A stretch of DNA of 64,000 bases. Source: Gammaproteobacteria bacterium (GTDB taxonomy: Bacteria; Pseudomonadota; Gammaproteobacteria; Xanthomonadales; SZUA-36). Both the position numbers and the translations under genes were made by a program. The stretch spans positions 32,114-96,113 of the forward strand of contig JAJRRA010000054.1 in NCBI GenBank assembly GCA_024279945.1. Direction: 5' to 3'. Positions 18,453-26,767 of the stretch are shown here, in pieces (position 1 is the stretch's first letter; each line of letters opens with the position of its first letter). Under the pieces are notes generated by a model. The model saw only the letters and a list, made by a program, of their open reading frames with translations. It did no database searches and was not told the DNA's origin.

Positions 18453-18489
18453 TTGCCCACCGCATCACCTGCGGGTATCGCAACAAATT

Positions 18490-18519
18490 TTGGCCATAAT
18501 AAACAATAGGCTGACCGCC
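18490..18519 (+). promoter_or_regulatory. Candidate AraC-type operator (TGGCC-N16-TGACCGC) before the TonB receptor
   Basis: TTGGCC (box start 18491) and TGACCGC (box start 18512) are 21 bp apart, about 75 bp before the receptor start at 18590. The degenerate second box TGACC recurs in the same position at 35726. Confidence 0.55.
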
Positions 18520-18589
18520 CCTGACCTATGAGCCGTCCGAATGCATGATGCATATTTGATATCCGACTAAGGCACAGTGGGAGAGTCAC

Positions 18590-20828
18590 ATGCACAAACA
18601 TTTTACTATTATTATCTGTCTCATCACCCTGGCGGGGGCTGAAAAAGCCCTCAGCGACAATGTGATCGAAGAAGTTACAGTGACCGCCCAGAAGCGGGAG
18701 CAGTCGATCAACAACGTACCCATTTCAATTTCCGCGCTGGATGAAAAGCTGTTGAAAGACGCGGGCCTGAGCGATGTCACCACGCTGATCTCTTACGTGC
18801 CGGGCCTGAATGGCTCGGTCAGCGGCCTCATCACCAATAGCTGGAACATACGCGGGATCGGCACCAACGACTGGTCGGTCGGCTCCGAGCCGGCCGTGGC
18901 AGTTTTTCTGGACGATGCCTACATCGGCCGTAACGTGATGGCATCAGCCTCATTTTTCGATGTCGAGCGGGTCGAGGTGCTCAAGGGACCACAGGGAACG
19001 CTTTTCGGCCGCAACGCTTCGGCCGGCGCTATCAACATCATCACCAATAAGCCCGACGAAAGGAACTCGCTGTACCTGGCCTACGGCGGTGGCAACGAAG
19101 GAACCCGGCGGGTAGAAGTGACGGGCAACTGGGCCGCGTCGGACACCTTCGGCTTGCGGCTGGCCGTACTCGACCGGAGCCTGGAAGGCATCCAGACTGC
19201 GGTCAATACCGGCGAGGAACTGTACCACGACGACACTGCGGTGCGCCTGACTGCGCGCTGGGACGCATCCGAAAACGTGGAAGTACTGTTGTCAGGACAT
19301 TACAACAAGGCGAAAAGCAATCGTACGCGTCCGCACAATCCCGGACTGGCCGACCTGTTCGGCCTGCCGGGGGGGGGGTGACACGTTTGCCAAGGAGATC
19401 ACCTCAGACTCGCCAAGTAGGGAAGACGTGAAGGTGAAAGGTGTCGATATGCGGGTTAACTGGGAGATCAGCGACTCGCTGTCGTTCACTTCGATCACCG
19501 ATTGGCGCACTTCGGATCTCATCTACCAACAGGATGTCGACGGTATCGGCGCCCCGCTCTTCGTCGACCTTATTCCGGAACTGCCGCTGGCCCTGTTCTT
19601 CGACGGCCCGACCTATTTCTTTCAACCGGCGGTGACCGACGACACCTTTTCCCAGGAATTCCGCTTCAATGGCTCCACCGCAAATCTGGACTGGTTCGTG
19701 GGCGCGAGTTATTTCACCGAAGACGTCGCTGAAGAATCCCAATTCTCCTGGCCGCTGACGATCGACCTGGACACGCTGATCGGGGGCGGCGGCGTCCATA
19801 CTGTGCTCACGCCCGATAACCCGTCCCGTACGGTAGTAAACGGGGACAACACCTCCGTGGGCGTGTATACGGACCTTGCCTGGCAGGTTTCCGATCGCGT
19901 TACGCTGACTGGCGGTTTGCGCTGGACGCGGGACAAGAAAGAATTCTGTTCCACCAATTACGACCCCACGTTCGGCATCGTGCCCCTCTTGGGGCCCGAT
20001 ACCGGCGGGGAGGCGATCTGTGATTCCAAGAGCTGGAGCAAGGTCACGCCCAGGGTGGTGGCTTCCTTCGATGCCAATGACGATGTGATGCTCTACGCCA
20101 GTTTCGCCCAGGGCTACAAGGGCGGAGGCTACAACACGACGGTGCAGGGTTCGGGCGATTTCGGCACCGAACCGCCCTTCAGCCTCAACGTGTTCGATCC
20201 GGAAAACTCGAATGCCTACGAACTGGGCATGAAATCCACGCTGCTGGGTGGCGGCATGCAGTTCAACGTGGCGGCCTACTACACCGACTACCAGGATTTC
20301 CAGTTGCTGGACACGGATCTTTCGCTGACCATCACGAACATCGGCGACGTCACCAGCAAGGGCGCGGAGGCCGAGGTCGTCTGGGTGCCCTCGGGCCTGA
20401 CCGGACTGACGTTGGCGGGCTATGTCGCATACAACAAGAGCAGGATCAAGGCTCCGGGCTTCTCCATCGACGGCAGCGTGCTGCCCCAGGCGCCGGAATG
20501 GAGCACGGGTGCCACCGCGCGTTATCAGTGGACCCTGGGCGATGCCGGCGACCTGGCCGCGTTCGCCGGTTACAACTGGGTGGACGACGTGATCCACGAT
20601 GTCAACGGCATCCGCTATCCGCAGGGCAGTTACGGCATCCTGGACGCCTCCCTGCAGTACATCCACAACGGCGGGCGCTGGAACCTGACCCTGTCGGGCT
20701 ACAACCTGACTGACCAGGAGTATGTCATGATCGCGGCCGATCCCCTGGGACTCGGTCTTGCGACGAACAACCGGAACACGCCCCGCACCGTGATGTTGCT
20801 CCTGGGCGTCACCCTTGGCGATTTGTGA
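18590..20828 (+). pseudogene. TonB-dependent receptor, frameshifted at a G10 tract (possible phase-variable gene)
   Basis: A TonB-dependent outer-membrane receptor of about 745 residues. The first part (18590-19381) has a signal peptide, TonB-box region EEVTVTAQKRE, and the plug domain with ERVEVLKGPQGTLFGRNASAGAINI. At 19369-19378 a run of ten G causes a TGA stop at 19379. With nine G the frame continues as LPGGGDTFAKEI into the remaining beta-barrel to the TGA at 20826. So loss of one G restores the complete gene. This may be a decayed gene, an assembly error in a homopolymer, or true slipped-strand phase variation as known for poly-G tracts in some Neisseria receptors. It probably imports the large or scarce substrate handled by the following DMFase-like proteins. 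Confidence 0.85.
19369..19378 (+). repeat. Poly-G tract of ten
   Basis: Ten consecutive G residues inside the receptor gene set its reading frame: 9 G gives a full-length product, 10 G a stop within one codon. I saw no other G run this long in the window. Confidence 0.9.
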
Positions 20829-20846
20829 GTGATGGGCGCAGAAACT

Positions 20847-21674
20847 ATGTCATACATGATAAAAACAATGAAATCTTTATCGAGGGTATTGGCTGCGGCC
20901 CTGATCTTGATTGCGACCGGCAGTGCGATGGCGGACGAGGAAAGAATCGATCAGTCCAATCCAACCAAGATCTACACCTTTGCGGGTGGCGGCCTCAAGT
21001 ACACGTCTTACACCAATGGCGAATCCATGTGGGAAATGCGCACCGTGGCCAATATCGGCCTGAGCGACAACGACATGGTGCTTGCCGAATTGGGTTATGG
21101 TTTTCATTCGGGTGACAAGGTCGAGGGTAGCAACGAACGGCTGACCAACGCGCGAGCCAGGTGGTTCCATCTGTTCGACATGAATGACGACCTGGCCTGG
21201 GGCTATCGCGGCTGGGGCACCCAGGTGGATTTGCAGCTTGCCGGAAAACTGAAAGGAACGGATGGCCAGAATGTCCTGTCGGTCGGCGTACTCCCTGCTT
21301 TTGGCCTGGGTGAGAAGTGGTCCCTGTACCTGCCGGTCAACCTGGTCAACAGCTGGGACAAGGGTTTCGAGAAATACAACGGCATGGGCATAGGCGTTTC
21401 GCCCTTGCTGATCTACCTGGCGGGTGACGACTGGTGGCGCGGAGCCTATGTATCCTTCTGGCCCAACTATATCCGTTTTTTTTCGGGGGAACTCAAAGGC
21501 GATGGGTCGGGTAATTTCGACCTCAATTTTGGTGGTGAAATCACCCCAACCGTTTTCTGGATGAGCACCCTGCAGAAAAACTTCGACAAGAACCTGAGGT
21601 CATTCCGGCCCGGCGAGGACACGGGCCTGACCAACGACTGGAATGTATTCTTCCAGGTCACTACCTATTTCTGA
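20847..21674 (+). CDS. Outer-membrane beta-barrel protein, unknown function
   Basis: A protein of about 275 residues with a Sec signal peptide (hydrophobic stretch after MKSLSR, cleavage probably after GSAMA) and a body of alternating aromatic/polar strands ending in a C-terminal phenylalanine (QVTTYF), the usual sign of an outer-membrane barrel. I cannot assign a family with confidence; it resembles small porin-like barrels found in aromatic-degradation clusters. The start is uncertain: ATG at 20832, 20847 or 20856 all fit, with no strong ribosome site. It starts 4-20 bp after the TonB receptor stop, so it is cotranscribed. It may be a companion pore for substrate entry. Confidence 0.7.
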   Translation: MSYMIKTMKSLSRVLAAALILIATGSAMADEERIDQSNPTKIYTFAGGGLKYTSYTNGESMWEMRTVANIGLSDNDMVLAELGYGFHSGDKVEGSNERLTNARARWFHLFDMNDDLAWGYRGWGTQVDLQLAGKLKGTDGQNVLSVGVLPAFGLGEKWSLYLPVNLVNSWDKGFEKYNGMGIGVSPLLIYLAGDDWWRGAYVSFWPNYIRFFSGELKGDGSGNFDLNFGGEITPTVFWMSTLQKNFDKNLRSFRPGEDTGLTNDWNVFFQVTTYF

Positions 21675-21709
21675 GTACTTGACCGGCAGACAGACAAGGC
21701 AGGGCAATT

Positions 21710-23524
21710 ATGATAAATGGTTTTGACAAGGGTGAAAACAATCCAGACCGGGTTCCTGACGAGGGTCGTCGCCGCTTTGTGGTGGCCGGCGCGGCGGCCG
21801 GGGCCGCCGCATTATCCGGTCAGTCATTTGCTGCGATGGACCTGGACGGGCGGGAGGGAGTCGACCTGCCCGGTGAGCGCGCGGTCGAGTTCGGCAGTGC
21901 CGGTCCCATCTCCATGCGCGTGCCCCAGGGCTGGCGCGGTATGAACCTGGTGTTCTACGAGATGTCGGCCAACGATCCGGACTTCCTGGAAATCTATGGC
22001 TACTGCGACGCCCAGAGTTACCAGGCGGGAGACCGGGTCAAACTGCATGTCTCCACCACATCGGACCGCTTTGACCTCGAGATCTATCGTGATGGCAAGG
22101 AGAAGGAAGTCGTCTACAGGAAATCCGGGCTGCGGGGCAAATTCACCCCAACGCCGGCCGATGCCTACATGAACGGCTGCGGCTGGCCGGTGTTGCATGA
22201 AGTTGCGGTCGACAAACAATGGCGCTCCGGCTTCTATGTGGTGTTGCTGACGGTGGAGAAAAACGGCGAGCGCAAGCGCGCCGAAGCCGGTTTTGTACTG
22301 CGTGGCAACAAACAGACCCGGATCGCCTACCTACTCACCACCAATACCTGGCAGGCCTACAATAGCTGGGGCGGCGCCAATCACTACTGGGGCATTCACG
22401 GCAAGCAGGGCGACGCCAATTCACCCATGCTTTCCTTCCAGCGTCCCTGGGAACGGGGTCTAGTGCTCGCGCCGCCCAATTTCCCCTATCAGTCCAGCGT
22501 GCGCGACCGCATGCGCCTGGAACAGGAAGCGGATTTTTCTCCCGAAGGTTTCACCAACTGGGCCTTCATGATGGGCTATTCCGCCTGGGCCAGCAGCGCC
22601 GGCTGGGCCGTGGACAACCGGCCTTTTGCGATCTGGGCTGAAGAGAACGGCTACCCGATGGACTACCTGGCACAGACCGATCTGGACCAGGGCGCCGAAG
22701 TGTTGCGGGGCTACGACGTGGTGGTCATCAGTGGCCACGACGAGTACTGGAGCTGGGATCAGCGGGACGCCATGGATGCCTTCGTCGAGGGTGGCGGCAA
22801 GCTGGCCCGTTTCGGCGCCAACATGCTCTGGCAGGTACGCATGGAAGATGGCCGGCAGGTCTGCTACAAGGATGCGGCCGAGGCGTTGGATCCGGTACGC
22901 AACGACCCGCAACGGCGGCATTTGCTGACCAGTCTCTGGGAGCACCGCTTCGTCAAGCGGCCCTCCGCGCAGACCTTTGGCGTCACCGGCCTGCAGGGCA
23001 TCTACACTGCCACCACCGGCGGCGCGCCTCGCAGCCACGCCGGGTTCACCGTGTACCGCCCTGATCACTGGGTGTTCGACAAGACTGCCCTGGTCTATGG
23101 GGACGCCTTCGGCACCCAGGAGGGCATCGTGGGATACGAGATTGATTCGGTGGACTACATCATCGAATATGGCCTGCCGCGGCCTTCGAAACTGCACACG
23201 CCGCTGGAAGGGACGCAGATCCTGGCCATAACACCAGGTTATGTTGATCAGATTCCCACCGGCACGGAGGGCGACGCCATTCTCGACACCGCCGTGAAAG
23301 ACCATTTCGTGCGTTTCTATGCCCATTCCATCGAGGGCAAGGAAGATCCCGCTACCCTGGCCAAGTATCGTTATGGCTCGGCCCAGATCGTGGTGGCCCC
23401 CAAGGGCAAAGGAGAAATCTTCTGTGCCGGTACGGTCTACTGGTTCCTGGGGCTGAAATGGCGGAACAGAACGGTCGAGCAGATCACTCGCAATGTCCTC
23501 AAGCGGTATTTAAAGACGACTTGA
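21710..23524 (+). CDS. DMFase large-subunit-like protein with Tat signal (paralogue 2 of 4)
   Basis: A 604-residue homologue of the DMFase large subunit. The N-terminus carries a twin-arginine export signal (R20-R21-R22-F23, then VVAGAAAGAAAL), so the protein is probably folded with its metal in the cytoplasm and exported to the periplasm. A beta-sandwich domain (about 85-205, YQAGDRVKLHVSTT) precedes the catalytic-like domain with NTWQAYNSWGGANHYWG and GHDEYWSWDQRDAMDAFV. Both hallmark motifs match the cytoplasmic paralogue (14272-15921). No LamG domain. Tat export fits a cofactor-containing enzyme such as the iron-dependent DMFase. It is third in the receptor operon, 35 bp after the barrel gene. 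Confidence 0.78.
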   Translation: MINGFDKGENNPDRVPDEGRRRFVVAGAAAGAAALSGQSFAAMDLDGREGVDLPGERAVEFGSAGPISMRVPQGWRGMNLVFYEMSANDPDFLEIYGYCDAQSYQAGDRVKLHVSTTSDRFDLEIYRDGKEKEVVYRKSGLRGKFTPTPADAYMNGCGWPVLHEVAVDKQWRSGFYVVLLTVEKNGERKRAEAGFVLRGNKQTRIAYLLTTNTWQAYNSWGGANHYWGIHGKQGDANSPMLSFQRPWERGLVLAPPNFPYQSSVRDRMRLEQEADFSPEGFTNWAFMMGYSAWASSAGWAVDNRPFAIWAEENGYPMDYLAQTDLDQGAEVLRGYDVVVISGHDEYWSWDQRDAMDAFVEGGGKLARFGANMLWQVRMEDGRQVCYKDAAEALDPVRNDPQRRHLLTSLWEHRFVKRPSAQTFGVTGLQGIYTATTGGAPRSHAGFTVYRPDHWVFDKTALVYGDAFGTQEGIVGYEIDSVDYIIEYGLPRPSKLHTPLEGTQILAITPGYVDQIPTGTEGDAILDTAVKDHFVRFYAHSIEGKEDPATLAKYRYGSAQIVVAPKGKGEIFCAGTVYWFLGLKWRNRTVEQITRNVLKRYLKTT

Positions 23525-23603
23525 TCATTTATGCCGGCAAGAGTGGGCAACTGATTACGGGCGTTTTTTCCATTTACTGGATTGAATTCATAGGAGAAAA
23601 GAT

Positions 23604-25205
23604 ATGAAACCGAAATTGTTCAAAAGTTTCTGCAGCCGTATCTGCCTGGTATGGTTGTCGCTAGCGCCGCTGTCCGGGCTGCTGTACGCGGATACCATCA
23701 AGATCGAAGGCTACACCAACGCCCTGAGCTTCGCCGCCGGTGACAAGGTCAGTTTTCATGTTTCCACCACCGCGCCGAGCTATTCGGTGCGTATCGTGCG
23801 CAGCGGCGTGACCGACAAGATCGTCTGGGAAAAATCCGGCATCGAGGGGAAAAGTTACCCCACACCCGAAAAAGCCTGGGCAACCGGGCCGGGCTGGCCG
23901 GAATCATTCTCCCTGAAAATACCCGGGGATTGGCGCAGCGGCTATTACATCATCACCTTCATGACGGAAGGAGTGCCCAGCCAGCGTGACCAGTCGGAGC
24001 ACTTCTTCGTGCTGCGTTCCGCCAATCCGGGCAAGAACACGAAGATCGCACTGATGATCCCGACCGCCACCCTGAACGCCTACAACTACTGGGGCGGCGA
24101 CAACCTTTATGAAAGCGCGGTCAAGGTGAGCCTGCAGCGTCCCATCGCGCCGGGTTTCATCACCAAGCCGGAGCTCGGTGATGCCCGGATCGCGGATATT
24201 GGTGAGCCCAACGAGGGCTACGAGGCGGACTATTTCAAATGGCTGGAGAAACACGACCTGCCGCAGTGGGTAGGCGCCGCCGGCTGGGCCACCTATGAAC
24301 AGCCCTTCGTGCGCTGGGCCGAAGGAGAAGGATTCAGATTCGACTACATCACCAGCGAGGACCTGGCTCTGCGGCCCGAGTTGCTCGATCACTACAAGCT
24401 GTTACTGAGCGTGGGGCATGACGAGTACTGGTCCTGGGAGATGCGCGATGTGGTCGAGAGTCGAATCGAGAAGGGGATGAATTTGGCCTGGTTCTCCGGC
24501 AACAGCGTCTATTGGCAGGTGCGTTACGAAGACGACCACAACACCATGGTTGGTTACAAGACGCCCTACCACGAGGATCCCATCCTCAATGATCCGGCCA
24601 AAAAGCACCTGCTCACCACTATCTGGTCGTCGCCGAGCCTTGGGAGGCCGGAAAACACCATGATCGGGCTCTCCTTCAACCACGGCGGTTATGCCCGCAT
24701 CGGCGGCGCCACCCCGTACAGCGCAGGCGGTTACCAGATTTACCGCCCGGATCACTGGGTGTTCGAAGATACCGGGCTGCGCTGGGGCGACCAGTTGGGC
24801 GCCGAGGACTTTGTCGTAGGCTACGAGGTGGATGGCCTGCTCTACACCATCGATGACGAGGGGTACCCTGTGCCCACCGGCAAGGACGGCAGTCCCACGG
24901 ATGCCGTGATTCTGGGCATGGGACCAGCGTCATTGTGGAGTAGTGAGTATACGCCCCAGTACATCCTCGGTGCGATACCCGATTCGGAGCTGGCTTCCAT
25001 GGTTATCACCGGCGACAGAAAGAACTGGCGGCAGTTCATTCACGGCAACGCGGCAATGATCGTCTTCAACAAAGGCAAAGGCACGGTGTTCAACGCGGGA
25101 AGTACCGACTGGGTCTATGGCCTGAAAGGTGGCGACCGGCGGGTGGAACAGGTGACCCGGAATGTCCTGAGACGCCTTTCTGCTTCATCCGAGGAACATA
25201 GATGA
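23604..25205 (+). CDS. DMFase large-subunit-like protein with Sec signal (paralogue 3 of 4)
   Basis: A 533-residue DMFase-like protein with a Sec-type signal peptide (MKPKLFKSF, hydrophobic core, cleavage near GLLYA). Beta-sandwich domain about 28-145 (FAAGDKVSFHVSTTAPS), then the catalytic-like domain with TLNAYNYWGGDNLYES and GHDEYWSWEMRDVVESRI. The AYN-WGG and GHDEYWS motifs are conserved; the His of the ANHY tetrad is replaced (DNLY). TAGGAGA lies before the ATG. Its 3' part (24947-25129) is duplicated at 29252-29435. The stop overlaps the start of the porin-like gene by 4 bp. Export by a different route from its Tat-borne neighbour suggests metal loading outside or a different activity. 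Confidence 0.78.
   Translation: MKPKLFKSFCSRICLVWLSLAPLSGLLYADTIKIEGYTNALSFAAGDKVSFHVSTTAPSYSVRIVRSGVTDKIVWEKSGIEGKSYPTPEKAWATGPGWPESFSLKIPGDWRSGYYIITFMTEGVPSQRDQSEHFFVLRSANPGKNTKIALMIPTATLNAYNYWGGDNLYESAVKVSLQRPIAPGFITKPELGDARIADIGEPNEGYEADYFKWLEKHDLPQWVGAAGWATYEQPFVRWAEGEGFRFDYITSEDLALRPELLDHYKLLLSVGHDEYWSWEMRDVVESRIEKGMNLAWFSGNSVYWQVRYEDDHNTMVGYKTPYHEDPILNDPAKKHLLTTIWSSPSLGRPENTMIGLSFNHGGYARIGGATPYSAGGYQIYRPDHWVFEDTGLRWGDQLGAEDFVVGYEVDGLLYTIDDEGYPVPTGKDGSPTDAVILGMGPASLWSSEYTPQYILGAIPDSELASMVITGDRKNWRQFIHGNAAMIVFNKGKGTVFNAGSTDWVYGLKGGDRRVEQVTRNVLRRLSASSEEHR
24947..25129 (+). repeat. 183-bp direct repeat, copy 1
   Basis: This stretch of the paralogue-3 gene recurs, with only a handful of mismatches and one extra G, at 29252-29435. 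It encodes the C-terminal segment from TPQYILGAIPDSE to DWVYGLKG. Confidence 0.9.
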
Positions 25206-26482
25206 GGAATTTCCGACATTCATCAATGCTGGCGGTCTGTGCTTTGACAGCGATGACATCTTTTTCGTTACTGGCTGCAACCGATGAACCGGAAACAGTG
25301 TCCACATACAGCACCGTGGACGAGGCCGATGAACCAGAAACAGCGTCCACATACAGCTCCGTGGACGAGGCCGAGACCGGCGGTGACCATCCGCTGTTGA
25401 TCATTGCGCAGCCTGAGGAAGTCGATGACGGGCAGTTCATCGAATTGCTGCTCGCGCCGCAATTGCAGAGAACCACCCGTCGGGGCGAAAACCAGGCCAA
25501 CTACGAAATTGATTTCGTCGGACTCAAACGGTTGTATAAGGGCAAACCGGACGGCTTTTTTGCTGATGGCGGCATCGCCTGGTGGTGGCTGTACAATGAA
25601 AACCTGGACGGCCCGCCCACCAAGCAATGGGCCGCCAACGCCGGTTTGCTATGGACGCCAAATGATGGCGATGCGCCTGAAGTATTCCATGCCCTGGGTG
25701 TACTCAATTGGTGGCAAAAATTCGCTGACGGCCAGGTGACTCTGTATACCGGCAAGAATTATCCCGGCTATTACTACGCCGCCAATGCCTATGTGGGGAA
25801 TGACCGAGATACCTTTATGAGCAACATCATCAGTGGCGATCAGGTTGGCCAATATTTTGAAAATATCGGGTTTGGACTGCACCTGAAATATCAGCCGGGG
25901 GACTGGCAGATTCAGGCGTCGATCACCGATGCTGCGTCGGAATCCAGTTATCTGGACTTTTCCAGCCTCAGTAAAAAGCAGTTTCTCTGGGCCATACAGC
26001 TGGGTTATACACCACGTCGCACAGATGGTGAAACCCATATCAGCATCATGCCCTACATGATCAACAAAACCGCTACCCTGACCCGGGAGCGAGGCCTGAT
26101 GCTGAATCTCCTGCATGAATATGGAACCGATGCCGAATTCGCCACTTTTGGCCGCTATACCATACGCAGCGGAGGGGAAGGGATCACGGCTAACGACCGT
26201 GGCGAGGAGTTGCCACTGACAAGCGGCGGTTATATCGGTGCAGCCTGGAACCGCCCCTTTGGCAAGGCCAACCAGCAGCTGGCAGCAGCTCTCATGTATG
26301 GCCGTGCCAGTGAGTACAAGAGGAGTCTGGCATTCAACAACCAGTGGGGCGTGGAGATCTACTGGAAGTTCAAGCCGTTTAAATGGCTCAACATCATGCC
26401 GGATATTCAAATCGTCCGTAACAAGGATAACAGAACCGAATTCATACTCGGCATGATGCTCAACATCTATCGATATTGGTAG
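25202..26482 (+). CDS. OprB-like carbohydrate-selective porin family protein
   Basis: A 426-residue outer-membrane protein with a signal peptide (MRNFRHSSMLAVCALTAMT..., cleavage near LLAA). The barrel part (about 80-426) resembles OprB-type porins: GQYFENIGFGLHLKYQPGDW and the ending KPFKWLNIMPDIQIVRN followed by strands that finish in Trp. The mature N-terminus has an odd acidic tandem repeat (EPETVSTYS-VDEA twice). The ATG overlaps the upstream stop (ATGA), so it is translationally coupled to the exported DMFase-like protein. It probably forms a diffusion pore for the same nutrient. Confidence 0.72.
   Translation: MRNFRHSSMLAVCALTAMTSFSLLAATDEPETVSTYSTVDEADEPETASTYSSVDEAETGGDHPLLIIAQPEEVDDGQFIELLLAPQLQRTTRRGENQANYEIDFVGLKRLYKGKPDGFFADGGIAWWWLYNENLDGPPTKQWAANAGLLWTPNDGDAPEVFHALGVLNWWQKFADGQVTLYTGKNYPGYYYAANAYVGNDRDTFMSNIISGDQVGQYFENIGFGLHLKYQPGDWQIQASITDAASESSYLDFSSLSKKQFLWAIQLGYTPRRTDGETHISIMPYMINKTATLTRERGLMLNLLHEYGTDAEFATFGRYTIRSGGEGITANDRGEELPLTSGGYIGAAWNRPFGKANQQLAAALMYGRASEYKRSLAFNNQWGVEIYWKFKPFKWLNIMPDIQIVRNKDNRTEFILGMMLNIYRYW
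25283..25372 (+). repeat. 45-bp in-frame tandem repeat in the porin-like gene
   Basis: Two adjacent 45-bp units (25283-25327, 25328-25372) with three mismatches encode two copies of a 15-residue acidic Ser/Thr/Tyr-rich unit just after the signal peptide. Copy number may vary between strains. Confidence 0.88.
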
Positions 26483-26767
26483 GGCCACATTGTCACACAC
26501 GGAGAAAAATCGATACGCCTGGCCCTCATTTCTCGCCATCGCTCGTAGCGAGATTGTGCATGGGTGCGGCAAGGCCGGCTTTCGCGACCGAGGGGCGCGC
26601 AGGCATGGTTGGCGCTCTGTCAAGCACCCCGACCGAGCGAAAGTCGGTCAGAGCGTGTCATTGCGTCATCGCAGTAGAAGGGTGTGAGAAATACGGGCTA
26701 AAAAAAGCCCCGCTACTGTTATCGAAGGCACCATGAAGAAAGTCCATAAAAAGGAGGAATTGACCCT
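26483..26767. other. 285-bp intergenic region, no gene recognised
   Basis: The gap between the porin-like gene and the LamG/DMFase gene shows no convincing coding frame. It contains a GC-rich stretch (26560-26660) of unknown origin and a strong AGGAGG ribosome site just before the ATG at 26768. No 21-bp-period operator was found. Confidence 0.6.

Noticed and set aside
19404..20666. 420-codon open frame opposite the TonB receptor
   Set aside because: The plus-strand frame encodes unmistakable receptor barrel sequence; the opposite frame is a composition effect.
26694..26712. Hairpin-like GGGCT-A7-GCCCC as a terminator
   Set aside because: The stem is only five pairs, the A run is in the loop, and there is no T run after it on either strand.
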